DNA of 64,000 nucleotides, taken from the NCBI GenBank assembly GCA_039811185.1, contig JBDHYF010000002.1:310001-374000 (forward strand). Direction: 5' to 3'. The position numbers were made by a program, and so were the translations under genes. The notes below the pieces were generated by a model. It was not told the origin of the DNA, ran no database searches, and saw only the letters and a program-made list of their open reading frames with translations. Shown here piece by piece: positions 44,015 to 52,240 of this stretch (the stretch's first letter is position 1; the number at the start of each line of letters is the position of its first letter). Origin of the DNA: JAEZDR01 sp039811185. GTDB taxonomy: Bacteria > Bacteroidota > Bacteroidia > Chitinophagales > Chitinophagaceae.

Positions 44015-44107
44015 TTATCTCTTCTTCTTATGACGGTTTTTTCTAAGTCTTTTTTTACGCTTATGCGTTGCTATTTTATGACGTTTTCTTTTTTTACCAC
44101 AAGGCAT
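44015..44107 (-). CDS. Highly basic 30-residue conserved protein (AURKAIP1/COX24-like)
   Basis: The ATG at 44107 opens a 30-codon frame for MPCGKKRKRHKIATHKRK followed by more Lys/Arg, ending TAA at 44015. I recognise this tiny protein from many Bacteroidota genomes, where it is listed as an AURKAIP1/COX24-domain or 'small basic' protein; the matching eukaryotic domain belongs to mitochondrial ribosome proteins, so ribosome binding is plausible. More than half of the residues are Lys, Arg or His. Gene order HU, TPR, this gene, rng is conserved. Confidence 0.85.
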   Translation of the reverse strand: MPCGKKRKRHKIATHKRKKRLRKNRHKKKR

Positions 44108-44131
44108 TTTTGTTCTGTTTATGTTTAAAAA

Positions 44132-44998
44132 TTAATGTAACTGTAGCTGTTTTATGCGCTCGTTAATTTCTTGTTTCGCTTCCGGAATGGCAATTTTTTC
44201 TTCAGCAGTTTTATACCACTTAATTGCATTCGGCTTATCGCCTTTTCTGTCGTAAGTCTCCGCAATATGAAAAACAGCCTGTAGGTTATCGGGATCTTTT
44301 TCCAATACTTTTTCAAAGCGCTCAATTGCCTTATCGAACTGGCCGCTTTTTACGCCACCCATTCCAAGCATCAGGTTAGCGTACACATTTCCGGGATCTT
44401 TGTCCGTTACCTCCCGCAACAAGCTAATGCCCGCCATTGGGTTATCGGAAAAATTGCCGAATAAATAAGCAGCCCCAAGTCCCACTTTCGCCGAATCGTT
44501 TGCGGGATCAAGAACCAAAACCTTTTCAAAAAGCTCTTTTGTTTGTTGTCCAATCCACTTTTGCATAGGTACATTTTCCTCTGCCATAAGGTTATCTAAC
44601 ATCAAACGGGCAGCAAAGGTGAGCTTTTTTTGAGAATTTTCCAACTTCCCGATTTTGCCAATATAGTAAGCGCCTAAAATGTGATTGTGAATCGAATCGA
44701 TCCAAAAAGAGGCAATACTTTGGTAAACGGCTGCATCGCCCTCCGTGCCGGTAAGTTTTTGCTCCAGATTTTTAATAAACGATTGCTGTGCGGACGACAG
44801 CGTATTTTCTGTTTGTGTAATTACGTATCCGGTGGTGTATGCCATCGATGCGGAGTCGGTGGAGGTGTGCGCATGGTCGTCCGACTTTGCCACCGGCTTT
44901 TTTTCTTTAGTTCCGGGCGGAACAATGTTGCCAAAAGCAAAAAGTAAAATGGTTGCAATAAGCCCTGCCGAAAGCAAAACAATTTGTTGTTTTTTCAC
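44132..44998 (-). CDS. Membrane-anchored TPR protein
   Basis: The 288-residue protein has an N-terminal transmembrane anchor (about 5-22), a His/Thr/Ser-rich polar linker (KSDDHAHTSTDSASM), and at least three tetratricopeptide repeats, best seen at VLVLDPANDSAKVGLGAAY, VTDKDPGNVYANLMLGMG and VLEKDPDNLQAVFHIAETY. It probably faces the periplasm and holds other proteins together. It lies between HU and the 30-residue basic protein with gaps of about 22-24 bases, so all three are likely one message. Partner unknown. Confidence 0.85.
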   Translation of the reverse strand: MKKQQIVLLSAGLIATILLFAFGNIVPPGTKEKKPVAKSDDHAHTSTDSASMAYTTGYVITQTENTLSSAQQSFIKNLEQKLTGTEGDAAVYQSIASFWIDSIHNHILGAYYIGKIGKLENSQKKLTFAARLMLDNLMAEENVPMQKWIGQQTKELFEKVLVLDPANDSAKVGLGAAYLFGNFSDNPMAGISLLREVTDKDPGNVYANLMLGMGGVKSGQFDKAIERFEKVLEKDPDNLQAVFHIAETYDRKGDKPNAIKWYKTAEEKIAIPEAKQEINERIKQLQLH

Positions 44999-45020
44999 AC
45001 AAAGAATTTTGCCAAAGTTA

Positions 45021-45308
45021 TTATGGCTTCAGCATTTCCTTAACCTCATTAACGAATTCTTTTGAAGGCTTGAATGCCGGAATATAATGTTCGGGAATTT
45101 CAACGGCGATATTCTTTTTAATGTTGCGGCCAATTTTTGCAGCGCGTTTTTTTGTGATGAAGCTTCCAAATCCCCGAATGTAAATATTCTCGCCGCGCGA
45201 CAGATTATCTTTAATTTCCTTCAAAAGTGTTTCAAGCGTTACCAGTACATCAACCTTAGGGATGCCCGTCTTTTCCGAAATATTATTGATTAAGTCTGAC
45301 TTTCTCAT
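45021..45308 (-). CDS. HU/IHF family DNA-binding protein
   Basis: A 95-residue nucleoid protein with the HU fold: N-terminal helices MRKSDLINNISEKTGIPKV, the signature GFGSFITKKRAAKIGRNI, and the DNA-arm region around EIPEHYIPAFKPSKEF, where the Pro-intercalating tip is only partly kept. It bends and packs DNA, alone or as a dimer. First gene of the HU-TPR-30-residue run. Several HU paralogues are usual in Bacteroidota. Confidence 0.93.
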   Translation of the reverse strand: MRKSDLINNISEKTGIPKVDVLVTLETLLKEIKDNLSRGENIYIRGFGSFITKKRAAKIGRNIKKNIAVEIPEHYIPAFKPSKEFVNEVKEMLKP

Positions 45309-45439
45309 CGGTAATGAATTGTTTTATATTGTTTAATTTGTGAATCGTTTACCCTCACAAAAATCTGACCAAAAGATAAAGATATAAATTTCTAAAAGAT
45401 GTTTTGGATTGATGGTGAGATTTTTAATTTATTAAGCAG

Positions 45440-46501
45440 ATGATGAATACAAAGGCCTGGTACCGGAGCACTGGCTTTACCATTGCCATCCATTTTACTT
45501 TTTGGTCGGCTTTTGTTTTGCTGCCCTTCTTTTTAAGGAGTAACGTAGATGTAGCCGGTGCACCACCCGCCCAAGGCTTTCAGCACACCCTAAATGTGAT
45601 AAGAAAATCGCTAACGCTCACCATCTTCTTTAATCTTATCGACATCGCATTCTTTTATTTAAACGCATTACTGCTGATGCCGCGGTTGTTAAGCCGTAGC
45701 AAACCGGTACAGTACATCGTTATCACCACTATATGTATTTTCATTTTTGCATACGCACTTTATTACTTCCGGCTGGCTTTAACGGGAAAAGAATTTGTTT
45801 GGCGTTTTCCGGTTTTTTCCTTTTTAGAGATATTGTTTTTTCTGGCGGTGAGCATGGTGTACCGCTTTCTTGCCGACCGGCGGAAATATGATAAGTGGGT
45901 ACAAGACCGCGAAAACGAAAACCTACGCACCGAACTGCTGTTTCTGCGTAACCAAATCAGCCCTCACTTCATGTTCAATGTCATCAATAACATTGTTGCG
46001 CTTTCACGCACCCAGCCAAACCAAGTGGAAACCTTTCTGATTCGCCTTTCCAATTTAATGCGCTATATGCTTTACGAAACCAAAGCAGAGAAGGTGTCGC
46101 TCCAAAAAGAACTGCATTATCTCGAAAACTACATCCACCTTCAGAAACTACGCTTCGATGAAGATGTCGAAATCCATTATTCGGAACAATGTACCGACAA
46201 ATCACGATTGATAGAGCCGATGCTGCTGATTCCTTTTGTAGAAAACGCATTCAAGCATGGTGGCAGCATTTCAGGGCCAACAGTAATTACCGTTGCTGCC
46301 AAACAAGAGGGCAATCAGTTTATTTTTCTGGTAGAAAATACCTACATCAAAAATCAGCGTACGCTAAAAGATAACAGCTCCGGTATCGGGCTGCAAAACG
46401 TTAAACGAAGGCTTAAATTACTCTATCAAAATGATCACCTGCTTACCTTTAATGCTTGCGGCAACATTTTTAAAGCCGAATTAACCTTACATCTTATATG
46501 A
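45440..46501 (+). CDS. LytS/YehU-type sensor histidine kinase
   Basis: The 353-residue kinase has four transmembrane helices in its first 145 residues and no large extracellular domain, then a coiled-coil linker, the His_kinase domain with the phosphoacceptor His176 in NQISPHFMFNVINN, and a C-terminal ATPase domain with PFVENAFKHG (N box) and GIGLQNVKRRL (G box). Kinases of this type work with LytTR regulators; the partner gene follows with a 4-base ATGA overlap. The signal is unknown. The nirK locus starts 100 bases after the regulator. Confidence 0.92.
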   Translation: MMNTKAWYRSTGFTIAIHFTFWSAFVLLPFFLRSNVDVAGAPPAQGFQHTLNVIRKSLTLTIFFNLIDIAFFYLNALLLMPRLLSRSKPVQYIVITTICIFIFAYALYYFRLALTGKEFVWRFPVFSFLEILFFLAVSMVYRFLADRRKYDKWVQDRENENLRTELLFLRNQISPHFMFNVINNIVALSRTQPNQVETFLIRLSNLMRYMLYETKAEKVSLQKELHYLENYIHLQKLRFDEDVEIHYSEQCTDKSRLIEPMLLIPFVENAFKHGGSISGPTVITVAAKQEGNQFIFLVENTYIKNQRTLKDNSSGIGLQNVKRRLKLLYQNDHLLTFNACGNIFKAELTLHLI

Positions 46502-47202
46502 TAAATTGCATTGCTGTTGACGATGAAAAACTTGCCCTCGATTTGTTGGAAGATAATATTAAGCAGGTGCCCTTTTTGAACTTGCTAAAACGTTGTAAGT
46601 CGCCGCTTGAAGCCATCGAGGTATTAAATGCAGAAAAAGTTGATCTTATATTTTTAGATGTGCAGATGCCCGGATTAACCGGCATGCAGTTTCTCGAGTC
46701 GCAGGACAATGCGCCGATGGTTGTGTTAATTACGGCCTACGAAAATTATGCGCTCGATGCGTTTAAGTATGATGTTGTAGACTATCTTGTAAAACGCGTT
46801 TCTGTTGAGCGGTTTTTGAAAGCCTGCAACAAGGTCCGCGATCTGTATCAACTGCGGGTGGCCGGCGAAGTTGGAGATAGAAATTACTTTTTTGTAAATG
46901 CCGATTATAAGCAGATTCGCATAAAGTTCAACGATATTGTTTTTATAGAAGGGATGAAAGACTATGTGAAGATCCATTTAGCCTCGGAAAACCGCCCGGT
47001 GATTACGCGGATGAGCCTGAAGCTGATCGAGGATAAGTTGCCCGCAAAACATTTTATGCGTATTCATAAATCCTATATTGTTTCGCTCGAGAAGATAGCT
47101 GCCGTCAAAAAAGGGTTTGTACAGATAGCCGCCGCAGAAATTCCGGTGAGCGACAACTATAAGCAACCGCTTGCACAAGCTCTTGGAATAGGAATTGATT
47201 AA
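46498..47202 (+). CDS. LytTR family response regulator
   Basis: A 234-residue regulator with a receiver domain (phosphoacceptor Asp54 in LIFLDVQMPG, Lys near YLVKRVSVERF) and a C-terminal LytTR DNA-binding domain with FVNADYKQIRIKFNDIVFIEG, KDYVKIHL and HFMRIHKSYIVS. The four-base overlap with the kinase gene shows they form one two-component system. LytTR proteins bind paired direct repeats near -35 regions. Possible targets include the neighbouring nirK locus, but no repeat is evident by eye. Confidence 0.93.
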   Translation: MINCIAVDDEKLALDLLEDNIKQVPFLNLLKRCKSPLEAIEVLNAEKVDLIFLDVQMPGLTGMQFLESQDNAPMVVLITAYENYALDAFKYDVVDYLVKRVSVERFLKACNKVRDLYQLRVAGEVGDRNYFFVNADYKQIRIKFNDIVFIEGMKDYVKIHLASENRPVITRMSLKLIEDKLPAKHFMRIHKSYIVSLEKIAAVKKGFVQIAAAEIPVSDNYKQPLAQALGIGID

Positions 47203-47303
47203 AAAGAAGCGAATGATTGAAAGGCTGATTTTTGTCATAACTGTAATTCCCGGTTTTCCGAAATTTGCATTTGTTCTTAAATTTTCTACCTAAAACACCA
47301 TTT

Positions 47304-48368
47304 ATGAAGATAACCGCTTCTTTGCACCCCTTGTGTAAGTCGTTTTCAGCAACTGTTGTTGCATTTTTTTCTCTTTTAGTTTTCTCATCGTGTAATACAA
47401 ACAAAGGCGGCGATGCCGCAGCGTTTAAGATGGTTGATACCGTCCTTACCGGAACGGTTACGGCCGAGCTTACGGCGCCTCCGATGGTGCCCAAGCCCTT
47501 AACTTATACTTCGCCCAAGCGCGTAAAAGTTGAGATGGAAGTGATTGAAAAAGTGATGCAGATATCCGATAATACCGAATATACTTTCTGGACATTCGGC
47601 GGTTCTGTTCCGGGCAGCTTTATCAGAGTGCGACAGGGCGACCTTGTGGATTTTACGCTTAAAAATGCTTCGAACAGTAAAGTGTCGCACAATATCGATT
47701 TCCATGCCTGTACCGGCCCCGGCGGTGGAGCCGAAGCCAGCAATACCGCTCCCGGCCAGTCTACTAATTTCCAGTTCAGGGCGTTGCAGCCCGGGCTGTT
47801 TGTTTATCACTGTGCAACCGGCCCTGTTGGAATGCATATTGCCAATGGTATGTATGGATTGATATTGGTTGAACCCGTTGGCGGACTTCCGAAAGTAGAT
47901 AAAGAGTTTTATGTAATGCAAGGCGATTTTTACACCACCGGCGCTTTTGAGGACCCGGGCTTGCAAGAATTTAATCAGGAAAAAGCGGTGAACGAAAATC
48001 CTGATTATGTATTGTTCAACGGCCGCGTACGCTCTACTACCGGCAAAAATGCTTTGCAGGCAAATGTGGGCGAGTCAGTGCGTTTGTATGTAGGAAACGG
48101 AGGTCCCAACCTCACCTCTTCTTTTCACGTAATAGGCGAAATTTTTAATACAGTTTACATGGAAGGTGGCAGCCTTCTTAACCATAACGTACAAACCACG
48201 CTGGTTCCGGCGGGCGGCTCAACTATCGTAGATATGAAAATGGAAGTTCCGGGCGTGTATAATCTGGTGGATCATGCGCTTTTCCGTGCTTTCCACAAAG
48301 GCGCTATTGCGCAGATTAAAGTTTCCGGCAAGGAGGATCCTTCCATCTTTCATCCAAATAAAAAATAG
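47304..48368 (+). CDS. nirK: Copper-containing nitrite reductase, predicted lipoprotein
   Basis: The 354-residue two-cupredoxin enzyme reduces nitrite to nitric oxide. All copper ligands can be placed: type 1 His129, Cys170, His178, Met183; type 2 His134, His169, His324; catalytic Asp132 and His275. Motifs are SHNIDFHACTGPGGG, YHCATGPVGMHIANGM and NLVDHALFRAF. The signal peptide ends in a lipobox-like FSSC (Cys30), so the enzyme is probably lipid-anchored rather than free in the periplasm. The usual HAATG is HACTG here. The ATG at 47304 is chosen because it gives a normal signal peptide. It begins an operon with an FGE-like gene and a SCO gene. Confidence 0.93.
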   Translation: MKITASLHPLCKSFSATVVAFFSLLVFSSCNTNKGGDAAAFKMVDTVLTGTVTAELTAPPMVPKPLTYTSPKRVKVEMEVIEKVMQISDNTEYTFWTFGGSVPGSFIRVRQGDLVDFTLKNASNSKVSHNIDFHACTGPGGGAEASNTAPGQSTNFQFRALQPGLFVYHCATGPVGMHIANGMYGLILVEPVGGLPKVDKEFYVMQGDFYTTGAFEDPGLQEFNQEKAVNENPDYVLFNGRVRSTTGKNALQANVGESVRLYVGNGGPNLTSSFHVIGEIFNTVYMEGGSLLNHNVQTTLVPAGGSTIVDMKMEVPGVYNLVDHALFRAFHKGAIAQIKVSGKEDPSIFHPNKK

Positions 48369-49132
48369 TGCGTCGTTCTAAGTGGATGGCTGCCTGGTGC
48401 CTCGTTCTTTGCCTTTCTTTTTCTGTTGCTGCACAATCCGGAAAAATGGTAAAAGTGAAGGGCGGCGAATACCTGTCGTTTTTTAAGAAAGAGAACAACA
48501 AGCCGGTTAATGTAAAGCCTTTTTACCTCGGCGAAACCGCGGTTACAAATGCGGAGTTCAGGGAATTTGTAAAACAAAATCCGTCGTGGCGAAAATCGAA
48601 AGTGAACCGGCTGTATGCCGACTCAAATTATTTAAAGCATTGGTCGGCCGATCTCAGCTTCAGTTCATCGTTGGCACAATCGCCCGTTGTAAACGTTTCG
48701 TGGTTTGCAGCGGCGGCATACTGTAAGTGGGCAGGAGCACGTTTACCGTCCGTGGCTGAATGGGAGCTCGCGGCCGCCGGAAAGCCGCAGCACATTCCAT
48801 TTCCTTCGCTCACCGATTATGTGCTTAACTGGTATAAACGTCCAAATCCGAAACAGTTGCCGCCGGTAAAATCTGCTTATAAAAACGAATACGGTTTGTA
48901 CGACATGCACGGCCTTATTTGGGAGTGGACTTTCGATTTCAACAGCTTCATCAGCAAAGGCGACTCGCGGGGAAACGCCGATGACGAGTTGAAAGCATTT
49001 TGTGCAGCAGGTGCGTTGGATGTGAACGATAAAAACGATTATGCGGGCTATCTGCGATTCAGCTATCGCGGTAGCTTAAAAGGAAATTTTTGCATCGAAA
49101 ACCTCGGCTTCCGGTGCGCCAAAAACTTATAG
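48368..49132 (+). CDS. Secreted formylglycine-generating-enzyme (SUMF1) family protein next to nirK
   Basis: A 254-residue protein with a signal peptide (LVLCLSFSVAAQ) and an FGE-sulfatase fold: MVKVKGGEYLSF, TAVTNAEFREFV, PVVNVSWFAAAAYCKWAG, RLPSVAEWELAA, NEYGLYDMHGLIWEWTFD and NLGFRCAKNL in the usual order. GTG at 48368 shares its first G with the nirK TAG, so translation is coupled. No sulfatase is nearby, so formylglycine formation is unlikely; in this place it may help mature or hold NirK, which is inference. FGE itself is a copper enzyme, which fits the SCO neighbour, but the two copper-binding cysteines of FGE are not obvious here. Confidence 0.85.
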   Translation: MRRSKWMAAWCLVLCLSFSVAAQSGKMVKVKGGEYLSFFKKENNKPVNVKPFYLGETAVTNAEFREFVKQNPSWRKSKVNRLYADSNYLKHWSADLSFSSSLAQSPVVNVSWFAAAAYCKWAGARLPSVAEWELAAAGKPQHIPFPSLTDYVLNWYKRPNPKQLPPVKSAYKNEYGLYDMHGLIWEWTFDFNSFISKGDSRGNADDELKAFCAAGALDVNDKNDYAGYLRFSYRGSLKGNFCIENLGFRCAKNL

Positions 49133-49134
49133 AT

Positions 49135-49758
49135 ATGAAAACTATCATTCTCTCAATACTGATCATCGGTCTTATTTCTTGTTCAGAATCGGAATCGGCA
49201 ACTGCAAAAAAACAATGTTGCAGTGCTCCGAAAAAGCAGGCCGCTGCAGCCGCTGCTATCGATACTTCGCAGAGCTTATACAGCATTGATGCGAGCTTCA
49301 CCAATCAGAACAATCAAACACTGCAATTGCGCTCGTTTAGCGGGAAGCCTGTGGTAATGGGAATGATATTTACGCACTGCGGATATGCCTGTCCTAAACT
49401 TACGGCCGACATACAATCGATAGAAAAACAATTGGGCGAACATAAAAATGATGTGCACTACCTCCTTGTTTCGTTTGATGTAGAAAGAGACGACCCCAAA
49501 CAACTGAGGGCATTTGCAAAAACCTACGGACTTGATGAGAACTTCAGCTTGCTGCACGGGGATGAAGACGCCGTTAGAATGCTCTCTGTTTTGCTGAATG
49601 TACAGTATGAGAAGGATGCAGATGGAAACTTTTCTCATAGCAACCTGGTATCGGTGCTCGATGAATATGGGAATCTCGTGTTTAGGAAAGAAGGACTGGG
49701 CGCTGATCATTCCGAAACCGTTAAAGCAATAGAAGCGCTCTTGCACCGGAAAGCTTAA
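49135..49758 (+). CDS. SCO1/SenC copper chaperone lipoprotein
   Basis: The 207-residue thioredoxin-fold protein is a lipoprotein (lipobox LISC, Cys16). Copper ligands are Cys82 and Cys86 in THCGYACPK and His168 in GNFSHSNLV, the complete SCO CxxxC plus His set. A second pair of cysteines (CC at 28-29) lies in the N-terminal linker. SCO proteins load copper into cytochrome oxidase or other periplasmic copper proteins; directly after nirK and an FGE-like gene, delivery to NirK is likely. It begins 2 bases after the previous stop; the ATG at 49135 is favoured for its signal peptide. Confidence 0.93.
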   Translation: MKTIILSILIIGLISCSESESATAKKQCCSAPKKQAAAAAAIDTSQSLYSIDASFTNQNNQTLQLRSFSGKPVVMGMIFTHCGYACPKLTADIQSIEKQLGEHKNDVHYLLVSFDVERDDPKQLRAFAKTYGLDENFSLLHGDEDAVRMLSVLLNVQYEKDADGNFSHSNLVSVLDEYGNLVFRKEGLGADHSETVKAIEALLHRKA

Positions 49759-49828
49759 CATGGTGGTGAAAGGCTTTTCAATAAATTTGCCCTGACACAA
49801 CCACTGCAAACAATAGTTTATAGAAATC

Positions 49829-50809
49829 ATGCTTTGCATTTATCATCATTCAACCGACCCATATTTTAACGTAGCCGCAGACGAATATATTCTGAAGCAT
49901 ATTGCCGACGATTGTTTTATGCTTTGGCGCAACGACAATGCAATTATTGTAGGACGCTACCAAAATACGCTGTCGGAAATCAACTACGATTATGTGAAGG
50001 ATAACAAGATTGCCGTTGTGAGGCGCATTTCGGGCGGCGGAGCGGTTTATCACGATCTTGGGAACCTCAATTTTTCTTTTACACAAACAGGTAAGGACTC
50101 TTGCCTGATGGATTTTGAAAAATATACAAAGCCAATTGTTGATGTCCTTAATCAATTAGGTGTTCAGGCCCGGTTCGAGGGACGAAACGACATCACCATC
50201 GATGGAAAGAAAATAGCCGGAAATGCCGAGCATATCTATCGCAATAAAATCCTTCATCATGGCTGCATTTTGTTTTCTTCCGAAATGAAAAATGTAGGCG
50301 AGGCGCTGCGCATAAATCCGGTAAAATACACCGATAAAGCGGTGAAATCTGTTCCAAAGCGTGTTACTAATATTTCGGAGCATCTTCCTTCTCCGTTATC
50401 CATTGAAGCGTTTACAAAGATGTTGATGGATTATGTGGTTGCAACAACACCCGGCTGTCAAATGTACACGTTTACAGCGGATGATATTGCGGCTATTCAG
50501 AAGCTTCGCGATGAAAAATATGCCACACAGGAATGGAACTTCGGTGAATCGCCCGACTATAATTTCCGGAAGGCCATCAGAACAAATGGAGGTGTAATTG
50601 AAATGAACCTTGAGGTGAGCAAAGGAATAATAGAGGCCGTTAAAATTTACGGCGATTTCTTTGCTGAAAAGGACATCCGTGATGTGGAAGCAGCACTGGT
50701 GGGCATTGCGCATAACGAGCCTGCCATTCTCAGCGCGCTGCAACCGCTTAAAATAGAACAATATTTTAAGAATATTACCGAAGCCGATCTGCTCGAATCC
50801 ATGTTTTAA
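49829..50809 (+). CDS. lplA: Lipoate-protein ligase
   Basis: The 326-residue enzyme joins salvaged lipoate to lipoyl domains of 2-oxo acid dehydrogenases and the glycine cleavage H protein. It has the family motifs RRISGGGAVYHDLGNLNFSF, KIAGNAEHIYRNKILHHGC and, in the C-terminal accessory domain, the ISxxxP-like part around WNFGESPDYN. Its length fits two-domain LplA. It lies 70 bases after the SCO gene. Its substrate E2 and E3 genes are elsewhere; lpdA is at 28.9 kb. Any link to the nirK locus may be only by position. Confidence 0.92.
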   Translation: MLCIYHHSTDPYFNVAADEYILKHIADDCFMLWRNDNAIIVGRYQNTLSEINYDYVKDNKIAVVRRISGGGAVYHDLGNLNFSFTQTGKDSCLMDFEKYTKPIVDVLNQLGVQARFEGRNDITIDGKKIAGNAEHIYRNKILHHGCILFSSEMKNVGEALRINPVKYTDKAVKSVPKRVTNISEHLPSPLSIEAFTKMLMDYVVATTPGCQMYTFTADDIAAIQKLRDEKYATQEWNFGESPDYNFRKAIRTNGGVIEMNLEVSKGIIEAVKIYGDFFAEKDIRDVEAALVGIAHNEPAILSALQPLKIEQYFKNITEADLLESMF

Positions 50810-50826
50810 ACTCTAAAACTGCCATT

Positions 50827-52230
50827 ATGTTTTTTCAGCACGTTTACGACAAAACTTTAGCGCACAGCAGCTATCTTATCGGATGTCAGCAATCCGGTAC
50901 CGCAATGGTAATTGATGCAAAGCGCGATGTAGACACCTATCTGCAAATAGCCAATGCCAATCAGTTGAAAATTACTCACATCACCGAAACGCATATCCAC
51001 GCCGATTTCCTTTCAGGTTCACGTGAACTTGCGGCTGCAACGGGCGCAAAAATGTATTTGTCGGACGAAGGTGGAGCCGACTGGCAATACGAATTTGAAC
51101 ACGTTGGTTTAAAAGACGGCGACCTTATCCGTGTAGGAAATTTGTCGTTCGAGGTGTTACATACGCCGGGGCATACGCCCGAGAGCATCAGCTTTCTGCT
51201 GACAGACCATCCATCCTCTGATGTGCCTGTGATGCTGTTTACAGGCGATTTTGTTTTTGTTGGCGATGTAGGGCGCCCGGATTTATTGGAGGAAGCAGCC
51301 GGCATTGTGGGAACGAAAGAGCCCGGTGCAAGGGAGATGTATCGTTCGTTGCAGCGCTTTCTTGCCTTGCCCGATCATTTACAGTTATGGTCGGCCCATG
51401 GCGCAGGATCCGCTTGCGGCAAGGCTTTGGGCGCAGTACCCTCATCAACCGTGGGCTACGAAAAAATCCGAAACTGGGCGCTTCGGTTTGGAAAAGATGA
51501 AGAGGGATTTGTACAGCAGCTTCTCGACGGACAGCCGGAGCCGCCGAAATATTTTGCCATGATGAAGAAGCTGAATAAAATAGAGAGGCCGCTGCTTATT
51601 GAAGTTCCGAAAGCAAGAAAACTCACCGCAGCTGAATTTTCAGCCTTCGTAAACAAAGGCACTACAATTATCGATGCGCGGCCCAAACAAAAGTTTGCTT
51701 CAGGCTTTTTGCCCGGATCGATAAATATTCAGGGGAACAATTCGTTTGCCAATTGGTGCGGATGGTTTTTACAGTACGATGAAGATTTTGTATTGATTGC
51801 AGACGATGACCAAATCGAAGATCTGACAAGAAAGCTGATGCGAATTGGGCTCGACAACCTTTCGGGCTATGTTAACGATCCCATGCTTGCCGGTGTTCCG
51901 CTCCAAACTGTTGAAAGCATTGCTGCAGAAGAGCTTGATGCCGTTGCAGACAATCCCGGTTATCAGCTGATTGATGTTCGTGCGGCTACCGAATTTAACG
52001 CCGGAACCATCGGTGATGCAAAGCATGTTTTTCTTGGTACGATAGAAGACAATCTGCATAAAATAAATCCCGATTCTACGGTGGTGGTTTTTTGTCAGGC
52101 CGGCGACCGCTCGTCCATCGGCTATTCTATTTTAAAGAAGAATGGATTTAATAAAGTATTGAATTATCCGGGAGGAATGAAAGAATGGAAAGAATATTCG
52201 GAACATACACCCAAATCTATAAACGCTTAA
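50827..52230 (+). CDS. MBL-fold persulfide-dioxygenase-like protein with two rhodanese domains
   Basis: A 467-residue protein. The metallo-beta-lactamase domain (about 1-230) has THIHADFLSG, where the HxHxD residues are His56, His58 and Asp60 and the next His of ordinary MBL enzymes is Phe, as is usual in this family, then HTPGHTPES and TGDFVFVGDVGRPDL, close to ETHE1-type persulfide dioxygenases. Two rhodanese domains follow: the first (about 270-350) lacks an active Cys, the second (about 370-460) has CQAGDRSS. It probably oxidises glutathione or protein persulfides and so removes excess sulfide. It begins 17 bases after lplA and is followed by the His-rich lipoprotein. Confidence 0.88.
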   Translation: MFFQHVYDKTLAHSSYLIGCQQSGTAMVIDAKRDVDTYLQIANANQLKITHITETHIHADFLSGSRELAAATGAKMYLSDEGGADWQYEFEHVGLKDGDLIRVGNLSFEVLHTPGHTPESISFLLTDHPSSDVPVMLFTGDFVFVGDVGRPDLLEEAAGIVGTKEPGAREMYRSLQRFLALPDHLQLWSAHGAGSACGKALGAVPSSTVGYEKIRNWALRFGKDEEGFVQQLLDGQPEPPKYFAMMKKLNKIERPLLIEVPKARKLTAAEFSAFVNKGTTIIDARPKQKFASGFLPGSINIQGNNSFANWCGWFLQYDEDFVLIADDDQIEDLTRKLMRIGLDNLSGYVNDPMLAGVPLQTVESIAAEELDAVADNPGYQLIDVRAATEFNAGTIGDAKHVFLGTIEDNLHKINPDSTVVVFCQAGDRSSIGYSILKKNGFNKVLNYPGGMKEWKEYSEHTPKSINA

Positions 52231-52240
52231 AACTGAAACA

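Noticed and set aside
47203..47303. FNR/NnrR-type palindrome upstream of nirK
   Set aside because: The stretch GATTGAAAGGCTGATTTTT has half-site-like pieces but no TTGAT-N4-ATCAA symmetry.
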